From positions 1-64,000 of the forward strand of contig CAYTCW010000005.1 in assembly GCA_964436235.1 (NCBI GenBank): a DNA stretch of 64,000 nt, given 5' to 3'. How positions within the stretch are numbered: position 1 is the stretch's first letter; every line of letters begins with the position of its first letter. The DNA is from UBA9980 sp964436235. GTDB lineage: Bacteria > Muiribacteriota > UBA9980. The notes below the pieces were generated by a model. It was not told where the DNA came from and did not search any database. It saw only the letters and a list, made by a program, of their open reading frames with translations. Below, in pieces: positions 1-8,769 of this stretch. The position numbers and the translations under genes were made by a program.

Positions 1-5
1 AAATT

Positions 6-34
6 ATTATAACACAGTCCGTTTTTAGTGTCAA
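6..34 (-). promoter_or_regulatory. Consensus sigma-70 promoter reading out of the window
   Basis: On the minus strand TTGACA (29-34) is followed by a 17-bp spacer and TATAAT (6-11), an exact match to the housekeeping consensus. Transcription would leave the window to the left, so the gene it serves is not visible. It lies beyond the putative terminator of the hydrolase gene, consistent with a new transcription unit. Confidence 0.8.
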
Positions 35-94
35 GCTTTTTTTATTTTATTTTTTTCAAAAAATTTATAAGCCTTTTTATTGAATTCGCGACTA

Positions 95-132
95 TAAAAA
101 AATGCCGCCTGCGAGGAGTTTTGACGACATTT
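95..132 (-). terminator. Putative intrinsic terminator after the alpha/beta hydrolase gene
   Basis: In minus-strand RNA, AAAUGUCG (complement of 125-132) can pair with CGGCAUUU (complement of 100-107), including one G-U pair. The loop is about 17 nt and a run of U (complement of the A-run at 95-100) follows. The stem is only 8 bp, so the call is moderate. The remaining bases from 133 to 282 hold no gene or other structure that I can see. Confidence 0.5.
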
Positions 133-282
133 GTTTTTTAACTATTCGTTTTTTTATTATAGAGATCAGGATTTTCTTCGGTTAAGAGTCCGGTATGTAA
201 ATTGGAATACAGCCTTTTCATTTTTTTTATTTAGTCCTTAAACTCTCCGCTCTCCGTTCTCAACTTTCCGCTCTTACCGCCT

Positions 283-1041
283 CTATCCGCTTATTAAAAA
301 TCTGTCGAACCAGCTGATAACATTGTCCCACAACATATACCAATCCTGCTCGGGAACGGCGTGACCCGCGCCGTCGAATTCGATATACATTTCGCGTTCG
401 GGAATAACGCCATAATATTTTTTTAATTCGGCGTGAAACGCGCGCGCGCCGTCCGGCGGCACTATATCGTCCGCGCCGCCGTTCTGGGATAGTATGGCAC
501 AGGGGAAAAACTCCGAAGCTCGATCGAACGGCGATTTTTCTGTGAACGCCTTCCAGCAGGGAGTTCCGAGAACCGGAGCCGCCGCTTTTATTCTTTTATC
601 GCGCAGCGCAGCCGCGTAAGCTATATGTCCGCCCATCGAAATGCCGCATACGCCTATTTTATTAGCGTGAATGCCGTGATTAGCTATAAGTTCATCGATA
701 ATAAGGCTTATTTCATCGGCCGATTTATCGATGGCCGTATATAACTCTTCATCGAAATTTTTCGCGCCGTAAACAAAACGCTTATCGAAATCTTTATAGC
801 GCCTTTCGCCGTGGCCATAATTATCGACGCCTACCGCGAGCATTCCGGCGTTAGCCATACTGACAAGCTCTTTTTGATTTTCTTCCTTGCAGACGCCGTG
901 GCCGTGATAAAAAATAACGACGCCGTTTTTAGAAGCGGAGCGCTTATCGTCTTTATATGCCATTAATACTGGCGCGCCGCCTAATTTTACAGTTTCAAAT
1001 ATAACCGATTCAAAATTATAACTGTAAGTGATATTAACCAT
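283..1041 (-). CDS. Alpha/beta hydrolase (dienelactone hydrolase/acyl-peptidase-like)
   Basis: A 252-residue soluble alpha/beta-hydrolase with no signal peptide, so probably cytoplasmic. The oxyanion-loop motif YHGHG is at 45-49. The nucleophile elbow G-I-S-M-G-G puts the catalytic Ser at 125, the acid is probably D191 or D192 in the GGADDIVPP loop, and the catalytic His is H227 in GAGHAVP. This layout matches dienelactone-hydrolase and S9-like esterases; the substrate cannot be told from sequence. The ATG at 1041 follows an AGAGAGGA ribosome-binding site. The gene is transcribed with or after the TPR-protease gene 77 bp upstream and ends before a putative terminator. Confidence 0.85.
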   Translation of the reverse strand: MVNITYSYNFESVIFETVKLGGAPVLMAYKDDKRSASKNGVVIFYHGHGVCKEENQKELVSMANAGMLAVGVDNYGHGERRYKDFDKRFVYGAKNFDEELYTAIDKSADEISLIIDELIANHGIHANKIGVCGISMGGHIAYAAALRDKRIKAAAPVLGTPCWKAFTEKSPFDRASEFFPCAILSQNGGADDIVPPDGARAFHAELKKYYGVIPEREMYIEFDGAGHAVPEQDWYMLWDNVISWFDRFLISG

Positions 1042-1118
1042 TCCTCTCTGTTTTCAATTTATTAAATGAAATTTATTTTGCGTTAGCCCCGGCGCCATTT
1101 AGTTAAGCGGCGCTTATT

Positions 1119-2540
1119 TTATTTAGATACGCTTTCGTACCATTCGGCCTGAAGTTTTTCGTAAGACGAATAAAAATTTTCTTCAAATATCTGCTGCATG
1201 GACTTGCCGTGTGAAAATTCGGGAAGTATTTCGACAAGCTGAGACTGTCCTATTTTTTCTATTAAAAATCCGGTGAAACTTAAAGACTGATCGTAAGCCA
1301 ACACCACCGAAGATTCCGGCGCAATCCCCATAAAAGAGCCTTCAAGGCTTTTCATGTCGAATATCTGCTTTTTAGATATCTGTTTTTTTATATTAGCGGC
1401 TTGCTTTTCGCTTATTCCTTCACCCTCGAGAGTCTGGGCGAAGCCCTCATTAAGCCACACCGGACAATATCCGCGGCTGAGATTGAATATCACGGCGTGC
1501 GTATATTCGTGCAGTATGAGTTTTTTTAACTCATCGGCATTAGTTAGAATGTCGTTAAGCGGAAGGCGTATTTTGCCGTCATAGAGGCCGGCAACCCATA
1601 CCGGAGAGTCTGAAGCCTGTTTGAACTGGCTTTTAGAGTAAATAATGACCTGTGTCGGAGCTTCGGGATAATGGTTGAAATAAGAGCCGACCTCGTTATA
1701 TGCCTCTTCTAAAAACTGCGCAACTTTATCGACTTTAACGTCATTGCGTTTTTCGCCGTCAAACTGAATTTTAAAATGGTAAAGGCTCTGTGACTGAAAA
1801 TTACCTTCGACCTTCGCTTCTTTTTTTACTTTTTTCAGCAGTTCCGCCGCCGCCTTCGAATATTCACCGTTTTTTCCGTATTTAACCGATGCCTCGAGAT
1901 TCTCTACGGCTTCGTCGAATTTACCCTGAGTATAACATATGCGGCCTTTTAAGTAATAAGCTTCCGCGCTTTTAAATTTTTCGGCGGCCGGGTCAAGAAC
2001 CACTATAGCTTCATCGAAAAAGCCGCGTTTAAAATAAACCATGCCGAGATTAACGCGGATATTAATTTCATCGTTTTTTTCAAAATTTTCCATACCCAGC
2101 GCCTTATCGAGCATGACGCCGGCTTCTTCGTAACGGGCGTTATTTGAAAGAAAAACGCCATAATTCATATAGATATTATATGGCGCGTCTTCGGCCGACG
2201 CCGTCTTTTCATACAATTCGGCGGCAAGACGGGGGTCTGATTTAGATACCGAAACCGCGTAACTGTTAATGACTAAGTAAAGATTATTTTTAATGGTTTT
2301 ATTATCAGGGTCCATGGCGGAGGCTTCTTCGAGTTTTTCGACGGCTGCCTCGTAATTACGGGAAGCAGCCAACTTTAGAGCGGCTTCATTCAGCGCGGCC
2401 GCTTCACTTTTTACCGAGGTCCCCTGCGCTGAAGAACCGTATTCCGGTTCGGCGCATAAAATCGCAGGCCAAACGAAAAAACCGGGCAAAAATAACGCGA
2501 AAACTAAAATTTTAATCAAACAAATGTTTTTCAGCTTCAT
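1119..2540 (-). CDS. Secreted TPR protein with a gluzincin (peptidase MA-like) protease domain
   Basis: A 473-residue protein with an N-terminal hydrophobic signal segment (about 7-30). TPR-like helical repeats cover about 45-240. The C-terminal zinc metalloprotease domain has H-E-Y-T-H at 344-348 and a downstream N-E-G-F putting the third ligand Glu near 365. The HExxH plus distant Glu pattern and the TPR fusion are typical of the Peptidase_MA-like family of uncharacterised bacterial gluzincins. It probably acts outside the cytoplasmic membrane, with the TPRs binding a partner or substrate. No cognate substrate is evident from the neighbours. A strong upstream promoter was not found. Confidence 0.85.
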   Translation of the reverse strand: MKLKNICLIKILVFALFLPGFFVWPAILCAEPEYGSSAQGTSVKSEAAALNEAALKLAASRNYEAAVEKLEEASAMDPDNKTIKNNLYLVINSYAVSVSKSDPRLAAELYEKTASAEDAPYNIYMNYGVFLSNNARYEEAGVMLDKALGMENFEKNDEINIRVNLGMVYFKRGFFDEAIVVLDPAAEKFKSAEAYYLKGRICYTQGKFDEAVENLEASVKYGKNGEYSKAAAELLKKVKKEAKVEGNFQSQSLYHFKIQFDGEKRNDVKVDKVAQFLEEAYNEVGSYFNHYPEAPTQVIIYSKSQFKQASDSPVWVAGLYDGKIRLPLNDILTNADELKKLILHEYTHAVIFNLSRGYCPVWLNEGFAQTLEGEGISEKQAANIKKQISKKQIFDMKSLEGSFMGIAPESSVVLAYDQSLSFTGFLIEKIGQSQLVEILPEFSHGKSMQQIFEENFYSSYEKLQAEWYESVSK

Positions 2541-2684
2541 ATTACATCACCGCTTTATGAATTTATAAAATATAATTTTAATAAAGTTTTTACGAAATTT
2601 CACTGATAAGATTATTTTAAACATTAACCGGAAAAAATTACGGCTGTTACAATTTTATATGATACCTTAAAAGATAAAAAGAAT

Positions 2685-3002
2685 TTAAGATTTGATATCG
2701 ATTAAATTGCCGCGGTTAGGATCTTTTACATCTACATGGTCTTTTTTATCGTTTTTTTCCTTAGACTCGCCTTTTTGATTTTCGCCGCCCTGATTACCCT
2801 TTTCGCGTTTGCGCTCGTCGATGGTATTAAAAGAGGCGTTTTCGAATTCCTGGATTTTTTCTTTCTTTTCATCCTGCTCTTTTTGTATCGTAGCGCCGAA
2901 CCGGGATTGGCCGTCCTGCTGGATCTTATCTTTTTCGGCGTTTTTAGCCTGGTCGCCCTCTTTCATGACATTAACCTGCATGTCGATTGGCCTGATGGTC
3001 AT
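2685..3002 (-). CDS. Small hydrophilic protein in the sigma/FapA operon
   Basis: A 105-residue, highly charged protein rich in Lys, Glu, Asp and Gln with no hydrophobic core, so probably disordered or coiled. The N-terminus (MTIRPIDMQVNVMK) is the only non-polar stretch. From memory, short hydrophilic proteins beginning with a similar I-R-P-x-D-x-Q motif occur next to motility sigma factors in Clostridia; this was not checked. It starts 31 bp after the FapA stop with an AGGTGG-type ribosome-binding site, so it is probably co-transcribed. No function is assigned. Confidence 0.7.
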   Translation of the reverse strand: MTIRPIDMQVNVMKEGDQAKNAEKDKIQQDGQSRFGATIQKEQDEKKEKIQEFENASFNTIDERKREKGNQGGENQKGESKEKNDKKDHVDVKDPNRGNLIDIKS

Positions 3003-3033
3003 ATAGCCACCTCCATAGCTCAGTTCTTTGCTT

Positions 3034-4935
3034 TTAAATAGGCAATATTCTTATATCTCCATCCGATATGCCTATAGCCGAACATTTTACGCTGTCTTTG
3101 ATATCGTATTTAAAATGCTTTCTTATGGTAATAAAAACGCCCGGAAAAAAAGAATTAAGCGCTACCACTTTACCTTTCTGGCTCCCGACGATTTCATTGC
3201 ACAGAGTCGTCTTCTGCTCTTCAAGCTCGGCCTGCCTTGCGGTCAGGGTTTCTTTAGTGGCGATACTTTTCTGCAAAATCTGCTCCTGCGCCTCGGAAAA
3301 CTTCTGAGGATTTTTAAATTTCAAATTGTTAAGCGTATCGATTGAAATAGCTATCTTTTTTATATAATCCGCCGTCTGAATTATTTCAGCGTCGATACGC
3401 TGTATTTCCTGTTCTTTCAATATATCGACGCCGACGTCTATCTGGGTTCTCGTGCCCGCCGGAGCGCCTATAGTCTGCGCCTCGACGTATTCGGATGCAA
3501 ATATTTTTCCGCCGACTATAGCGGCCTTTTTACCTTTAACAACTACCTGCTTGCCCGATGTTACATTGGAATGCACTATATTATTTTCGACTATTACCTC
3601 GTCTTCGGAATATATAACGCCGCCCTGAATGAATTTTGCGCCTATTTTACCGCCGGCTTTTATCGAGCCGCTGTCTTTGCCGATAAATCCGCCCGCAAGT
3701 ATTACATTGCCTTTAGCCTCTAAAATAGCCGCATTAACGGTTTTTTTAATTTCGATATTGCCTTCGGATTTAACCATAAAACCGTCGAGCACGGTGCCGT
3801 GAACGACTACCGAGCCGTTGAATTCGATATTGCCAGTCGAGTAATCGACGTCGCCTTTAACCTCAAAAAGCGGAACGACCGTAGGGACCCCATTTTTAAT
3901 AATAAGCTGGCCGCTGATAATCGCCTGAAAAAAATATCCGTCAGCGGTTATATCCACATTTTTTCCTTTGACCATTTTAGCGTCTTTAGGGGCTTTTGCC
4001 TTAATAGGCTCGTTAAAAACATTAAAACCGTCGACGCCTGGCACCGGATCGATCTTTTCGCCGATGATTTCCCCCGCGTTAACGGTGTTTATCTTTAGTA
4101 TTTTATGGTAATCGACATTGCCTTTGTCATCGATTTCAATTTCAATTTTTTTGGATTCCGTTTCGAAATTCCACTTGATATAACCGTCTTCGCCTGCTAC
4201 AGGTTGTTTGCCCGATGCCACTATTACCGCTTCGTCGTACTTTTTCGAATTTACCATTTTATTAATGGCTTCGTAATCAGGGGCCACTTTAATGCCGTTA
4301 TTAGACAGGGCCATCTGGATTTTTCCGACCGACATATCTTCGCCTCCGTTAAAAGGAGGATCGCACAATACCGAGGCGCTCATCTTGCCCTTGTCGATTA
4401 TTATTCTCACATTACAATCGCGAACTAATTTGAAATTAGCAGGAATCGAAGCCGGCGGGCATATTTTAACGGGAGTGCCATGAAAAGCAGCCGTAACGGC
4501 CTGTCTTACCGCGTCACTTTCGAACTGCTTCAAGCCGGCTTTTCTTAAATCTTCCATTATTTTATCGGCTTTAAGAGGCCGGCCGGCGCCCTGCGGCCCG
4601 CTTACGATTATATACATCGCTTCTTCTATTATCGAAAGTCTGAAAAAGCCGTCAACAGGGGGGATTTTAGGCTGTTCTTCAGCTTCTGAGGGCTTTTCGG
4701 CGGCTCCGCCGGTATCCTGAGCCTGCGAAGCCCCGTCGCCATCTTCAGCGTCTTTTAAAGACTTAAGTTTCAATTCCACTTTGAAAGGTTTGCCAAAAAA
4801 GCCGAGAAACGAAGGCGAGCCTTCTTCGACGAGGATCACTTCGACTTCGGATAATGAAACTCCAAGGCTGTTTAAACCTTTTTCAACCGCTTTTTGCTTT
4901 GTTTCGCCTTCGAATATTTTTCTTTCTTCACTCAT
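3034..4935 (-). CDS. Jag_N-FapA (DUF342) domain protein
   Basis: About 633 residues. The N-terminal 50 residues (KIFEGETKQKAVEKGL followed by the GFFGKPFKVEL motif) form a Jag_N domain, as found at the start of KhpB/Jag proteins. A charged linker follows, then the FapA/DUF342 region, a glycine- and valine-rich beta-helix-like stretch (about 245-490) with repeated VKG, IEV and AGG turns. A coiled coil (about 510-580) and a short beta C-terminus end the protein. FapA-type proteins are cytoplasmic and linked to polarity, motility or adhesion, but their biochemistry is not established. The ATG at 4935 is preferred over an in-frame TTG at 4950. It lies 58 bp after the sigma-factor gene, in the same operon. 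Confidence 0.85.
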   Translation of the reverse strand: MSEERKIFEGETKQKAVEKGLNSLGVSLSEVEVILVEEGSPSFLGFFGKPFKVELKLKSLKDAEDGDGASQAQDTGGAAEKPSEAEEQPKIPPVDGFFRLSIIEEAMYIIVSGPQGAGRPLKADKIMEDLRKAGLKQFESDAVRQAVTAAFHGTPVKICPPASIPANFKLVRDCNVRIIIDKGKMSASVLCDPPFNGGEDMSVGKIQMALSNNGIKVAPDYEAINKMVNSKKYDEAVIVASGKQPVAGEDGYIKWNFETESKKIEIEIDDKGNVDYHKILKINTVNAGEIIGEKIDPVPGVDGFNVFNEPIKAKAPKDAKMVKGKNVDITADGYFFQAIISGQLIIKNGVPTVVPLFEVKGDVDYSTGNIEFNGSVVVHGTVLDGFMVKSEGNIEIKKTVNAAILEAKGNVILAGGFIGKDSGSIKAGGKIGAKFIQGGVIYSEDEVIVENNIVHSNVTSGKQVVVKGKKAAIVGGKIFASEYVEAQTIGAPAGTRTQIDVGVDILKEQEIQRIDAEIIQTADYIKKIAISIDTLNNLKFKNPQKFSEAQEQILQKSIATKETLTARQAELEEQKTTLCNEIVGSQKGKVVALNSFFPGVFITIRKHFKYDIKDSVKCSAIGISDGDIRILPI

Positions 4936-4993
4936 AACAAACAACCACAATCAATAATTTTTAAAAAACGATTTTACTTGGCTAAGCGGAGGT

Positions 4994-5803
4994 TTACTTC
5001 TCGCCGCTCATTTTAGCGCCTTTTTTTACCGCCGAAAGTTTAGCGCGCAGTTTCAATATCGCCTTGGTATGAAGCTGAGAAACTCTCGAATCGGAAACGT
5101 TGAGAATCGCCCCGATTTCTTTGAGCGTCATTTCTTCGTAATAATAAAGCGTCAGCACCAACTTTTCGCGTTCGGCAAGCGCATTGATGGCCTTAACGAG
5201 CATCTGCTTCATTTCTTTCTGCTCGATCTGATTCTGGGGATTATCGTTATCGCTCGCAGGCACGCTGTCGCCGACGGTCACTCCGTCGTCTTCGGAATAC
5301 AGAAGATCGTCGAGAGAAAGCAGAAAAGAACCGCGCGTATCTTTATACCAGTCGTAAAGCTCTTCGAGCGAGATCTTCATATATCCTGCTATTTCTTCAT
5401 CGGTTGCCGCCCTGCCAAGGCTGTTTTCAAGATAAACATAGGCTTTTTCAAGCTGGCGGGCTTTCTGGCGAACGGAACGCGGAGTCCAGTCGAGTTTTCT
5501 TAACTCGTCGAGTATGGAACCGCGAATTCTTGTCTGGGCATAGGTTTTAAACTGAATCTGACGCTGGGGCTCGAATTTTTCGATAGCGTCGATCAACCCG
5601 AATATCCCGTAACCATAAAGATCTTCAACCTCTACGTTAGGCGGAAGTCCCATCGCTACGCGATTGGCGATATATTTTACATACGGAGTATATTTTAATA
5701 TCAGCTGTTCTCTGATTTTAGGATCGTGAGAGTGTTTATACTTCTGCCACAGCTCATAATCCTTATCGACTTCACACAAGCTCGGAACCCCCTTAGTGAT
5801 CAT
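4994..5803 (-). CDS. RNA polymerase sigma factor, FliA/WhiG family
   Basis: A 269-residue sigma-70 family group 3 factor. Region 2 is clear: the core-binding helix near EDLYGYGIFGLIDAIEKF and the following QFKTYAQTRIRGSILDELR. Region 4 ends in the helix-turn-helix LKEIGAILNVSDSRVSQ. The VKYIANRVAMGLPPNVE segment and overall spacing match FliA (sigma-28) and WhiG. Such factors drive flagellar, chemotaxis or developmental regulons; no flagellar structural gene lies in this window. The ATG at 5803 lacks a good ribosome-binding site. A TTG eight codons downstream follows AAGGGGG and may be the real start. It is the first gene of the sigma-FapA operon. Confidence 0.92.
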   Translation of the reverse strand: MITKGVPSLCEVDKDYELWQKYKHSHDPKIREQLILKYTPYVKYIANRVAMGLPPNVEVEDLYGYGIFGLIDAIEKFEPQRQIQFKTYAQTRIRGSILDELRKLDWTPRSVRQKARQLEKAYVYLENSLGRAATDEEIAGYMKISLEELYDWYKDTRGSFLLSLDDLLYSEDDGVTVGDSVPASDNDNPQNQIEQKEMKQMLVKAINALAEREKLVLTLYYYEEMTLKEIGAILNVSDSRVSQLHTKAILKLRAKLSAVKKGAKMSGEK

Positions 5804-5831
5804 ATATAACCGAACACACGGTACATAGATC

Positions 5832-5860
5832 AGTTTACATTAATTTTAACGATTTGTCAA
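5832..5860 (-). promoter_or_regulatory. Sigma-70 promoter of the sigma factor-FapA operon
   Basis: On the minus strand TTGACA (5855-5860), a 17-bp spacer, then TAAACT (5832-5837). The -35 box directly abuts the pth stop codon, so the sigma operon can be transcribed separately from the glmU-prs-TPR-pth operon upstream. Confidence 0.7.
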
Positions 5861-6433
5861 TTATATAATTATTTTATTATTAAAATTATTCATGGCAAAC
5901 TCGATACCCTTTAGCATAAAAGCGTTAACTGCGTCCGAACAGCAGTCGAGAAGTTCGTTCATTTTAGACTGCTGAGCGGTCGAAAAGTTCTCCAGAACGT
6001 AATCGGCAAGATCTTTGCCGCCGGGATCGGAGTCGATGCCTACGCGAAGCCGGGCGATCTTATTAGTTTGAAGATTATGAAATATGGATTTAAGCCCGTT
6101 GTGCCCGCCGTCCGAACCATCGCAGCGAAGGCGAAGTTTTGAAAACGGCAGGCTGGCGTCGTCGCATATAATTATAATTTTATCAAGCTCTATTTTAAAA
6201 TAATGAACCATATCTCGAACGCATTCCCCCGATAAATTCATATAAGTCTGAGGCTTAAGCGCTATAAATTCAACACCGTTTTTCTTCATGCTCAGATACT
6301 CGCCTTTGAATTTATTACTAAACTGTCCGCCTCCGTAAGATTCGACGAGTCTGTCAAGAGCCATAAATCCTATATTATGCCTGGTTTTTAAATATTTACG
6401 CCCGGGATTTCCGAGCCCGCAAATCAAATGCAA
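5861..6433 (-). CDS. pth: Peptidyl-tRNA hydrolase
   Basis: A 190-residue cytoplasmic enzyme that releases peptides from prematurely dropped peptidyl-tRNA. The family start LICGLGNPGRKYLKTRHNIGF carries the catalytic His (H19). The NLSGECV loop, the ICDDASLPF motif with the catalytic Asp, and the substrate loop GSDGGHNGLKS with the LRVGI strand are all present. The length is normal for bacterial Pth. It is last in the glmU-prs-TPR-pth operon, 58 bp after the TPR gene. The prs-pth linkage matches the Firmicutes arrangement, which supports the assignment. Confidence 0.97.
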   Translation of the reverse strand: MHLICGLGNPGRKYLKTRHNIGFMALDRLVESYGGGQFSNKFKGEYLSMKKNGVEFIALKPQTYMNLSGECVRDMVHYFKIELDKIIIICDDASLPFSKLRLRCDGSDGGHNGLKSIFHNLQTNKIARLRVGIDSDPGGKDLADYVLENFSTAQQSKMNELLDCCSDAVNAFMLKGIEFAMNNFNNKIII

Positions 6434-6491
6434 TGTAATCTCTCCAATTAAAATTTAATTCAAAACCGTTGAATTTAGAAAGATAAAACAA

Positions 6492-8768
6492 CTAACGCGC
6501 GCGCTTTTTAAATTTTATCTTATCTATTTTTAACTTGATCTCCTCTTTTATCACGGCATTCGGGGCGCGCCCCAGAGCTTCGTGATAAGCAATTTCGGCG
6601 TCTTCTATATTTTTTTGATAATAACACGCATCGCCTAAAAGCATTAATATTTCAGCGTCCTGCGGGTTAAAAATATTGGCGGCCCGGAAATACTCTTCAG
6701 CCCTTACGAAATTATTGCGCTTTAAATATATTCTGCCGAGCTGAAGATAAGCATTATAATTCGAACGCTCCTTAGCTATTATAAGTTTATAAGCCTCGAT
6801 GGCGCGGTTATATTTTTTCAAACCGCCGAGAGCGAGGGAATAAATTTCAAGAACGCGGGGCGTTATATCGGATTTATTGGCGGTTAAAATATCGCCGGCC
6901 TTTTCGACCGCCCTATACATCTGGTTTTCGTGAAGCATCATAAATAGTTTATAAAGATTTTCTTCAGCTTCAGGCTTGATCTCGCTAAATCCGGTTTCGT
7001 CGGTGTCGGAGGCCGGCACATCATTAATTTCGGCGAGCGCGAGATTTGCGGCGTCGGCCTCCTGCTGGCTTTTCGCGTTTTTAACGATCGATTCGCTCAC
7101 GACCCTCGCGCTTATATAAGCTCCGCGCTCCCTGAGCATAGCGGCGTACTCAAATTTAACCGCCGCATCGCCGGGGTTTTTATTGATGTATTTAAGATAA
7201 AACTCGCGCGATAGAATATTAAGTTCGACAGCGGCGAAGGCGCGGGCAAGTTCGAGCTGGATAGCTATATTGGATTTAATCGAATCGAGCCTCAACAAAT
7301 AATAAGCGTATTCAACCATATTGCCCGAATTTTTCGCGCTGCGCGCTAAGTAAAGATTGGCGTCGAAAGAATCGGGGTTTATTTTTATTATTTCTTTTAA
7401 TTTCGTTTCGGCGCGGGCGTAATCCTGATCGTTAAAATAAGCGATAGCCACGTTCAGTAAAGTTTTTTCGTTATCGTAACTTATCAGCCGGTCGGTCGGA
7501 ACCAGCCCCAGACGCCTTTTAATCATCTTCGCATAATTTCCGTCAGGGGCTATTTTAAGAATACTATCGGCGAGCGACATGAATTTATCATAATTTCCAG
7601 CCTTATTTGAAGAAAGCGCGTAAAAATAAAGCAGCCTCGCGTTCTGCGGCGCTATGCTGACGGCCTCATCGAAATACTTCGCGGCCGATTCGTAGTCTTT
7701 GATCTGGGTATAATAAACCGCCAGGGATATGTAATTATCTAGATAATCACGATCACAGGATATGCCGTTGGTAAAAAAAACGACGGCCTCGTCCTTTTTT
7801 TTCATCCTGGCCCATAAAACACCGATATCATGTAAAAGTTTAGCATCAGTGAGAGTTTCGGGATTAATGGCGTTCAAATACATCAAAGCGTCATTGTTTT
7901 TTTTCAATTTATACATGATGTAGGCCATCAGATAATTAGCTTCGTTGTCCGAAGGATCCGATTCAAGAGCAGCGAATATTAAATTCGAAGCCTTGGAATA
8001 TTCTTTTTTTATAATATACTGGCAAGCGCTTCTCTTGCAGGTCGATACATCCGGAACCGCCCGCTGATCGATAAAATTTTCGCTTCCGGATTTAAAGGGA
8101 ATATTGTTTTTTATGGTCGCCGAAAATTTTTCTTCGTCTTCGGCGTATATCTCTTCACCATCGGAAAGCCCACCGTTTTCGTTATCGATTAAAACCGCTT
8201 TATCATCGACCGCCGGCCGGACTTCCACTGCAGCCGAATCTGCGGAAGGAAAGCCCGAAGCCGGGGCGTCCAATAAGGAACCCTGAATTTTTAAAACCGG
8301 CTGCCCGCTCTTGCGATTTAATTCATTCAATCTTCTTCTGGCGTTGAAATTGTAAGGATCGGCCATGGCGGCCATTTCAAGATGATAAACGGCCTTTTGT
8401 AAATTACCTGCTTTCCCGCATAAATCGGAAAAACTGATATGCGCTTCGGCATTTTTTATATCATTTTCAATTATTTCGTTCAGGGCGTTTTCAATCGCGG
8501 CCTCGTCAGCCGCGCTTAAAACATTCTGCAGTGAAATAAAACGCCTTAATTTTTCGTGGGCGGCCGGACCCGCTCCGGCCGTTGATATTTCGTTTAAAAT
8601 TACGGGCAGCGATTGCGAGAACTGGTTTTGCAAAGCGGACGCGCCGTCCGGAGACTGCCGGGCATCGAACGCTAAAGCCGCCGCCTTTAAAATAAAAATC
8701 GTCAAAACCGCAAAAACGGCTAACGCTATATTAAGTTTAGTTAAACGCTCATACAATTTATTTTTCAT
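6492..8768 (-). CDS. Membrane-anchored TPR-repeat protein
   Basis: About 758 residues. A hydrophobic segment near 12-30 is a signal peptide or membrane anchor, and the rest is largely tandem TPR helices. One block lies about 80-150, an acidic low-complexity linker about 165-225, then continuous TPRs to the end (for example the AYLQLGRIYLKRNNFVRAEEYF unit, given here in part as NFVRAEEYF). No catalytic motif is visible; it is probably a scaffold on the outer face of the inner membrane. The ATG at 8768 begins one base after the prs stop and is preferred to a TTG at 8777. It occupies the operon position held in Firmicutes by ctc (ribosomal protein L25 family). Confidence 0.82.
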   Translation of the reverse strand: MKNKLYERLTKLNIALAVFAVLTIFILKAAALAFDARQSPDGASALQNQFSQSLPVILNEISTAGAGPAAHEKLRRFISLQNVLSAADEAAIENALNEIIENDIKNAEAHISFSDLCGKAGNLQKAVYHLEMAAMADPYNFNARRRLNELNRKSGQPVLKIQGSLLDAPASGFPSADSAAVEVRPAVDDKAVLIDNENGGLSDGEEIYAEDEEKFSATIKNNIPFKSGSENFIDQRAVPDVSTCKRSACQYIIKKEYSKASNLIFAALESDPSDNEANYLMAYIMYKLKKNNDALMYLNAINPETLTDAKLLHDIGVLWARMKKKDEAVVFFTNGISCDRDYLDNYISLAVYYTQIKDYESAAKYFDEAVSIAPQNARLLYFYALSSNKAGNYDKFMSLADSILKIAPDGNYAKMIKRRLGLVPTDRLISYDNEKTLLNVAIAYFNDQDYARAETKLKEIIKINPDSFDANLYLARSAKNSGNMVEYAYYLLRLDSIKSNIAIQLELARAFAAVELNILSREFYLKYINKNPGDAAVKFEYAAMLRERGAYISARVVSESIVKNAKSQQEADAANLALAEINDVPASDTDETGFSEIKPEAEENLYKLFMMLHENQMYRAVEKAGDILTANKSDITPRVLEIYSLALGGLKKYNRAIEAYKLIIAKERSNYNAYLQLGRIYLKRNNFVRAEEYFRAANIFNPQDAEILMLLGDACYYQKNIEDAEIAYHEALGRAPNAVIKEEIKLKIDKIKFKKRAR

Positions 8769-8769
8769 T

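Noticed and set aside
1085..1115. Hairpin between the protease and hydrolase genes as a terminator
   Set aside because: The stem is only about 5 bp with a 12-nt loop and no T-run on the minus strand.
2736..3041. Hydrophobic 101-residue plus-strand ORF opposite the small hydrophilic gene
   Set aside because: Antisense of a Lys/Glu-rich coding region gives Phe/Leu-rich translation; no ribosome-binding site or family.
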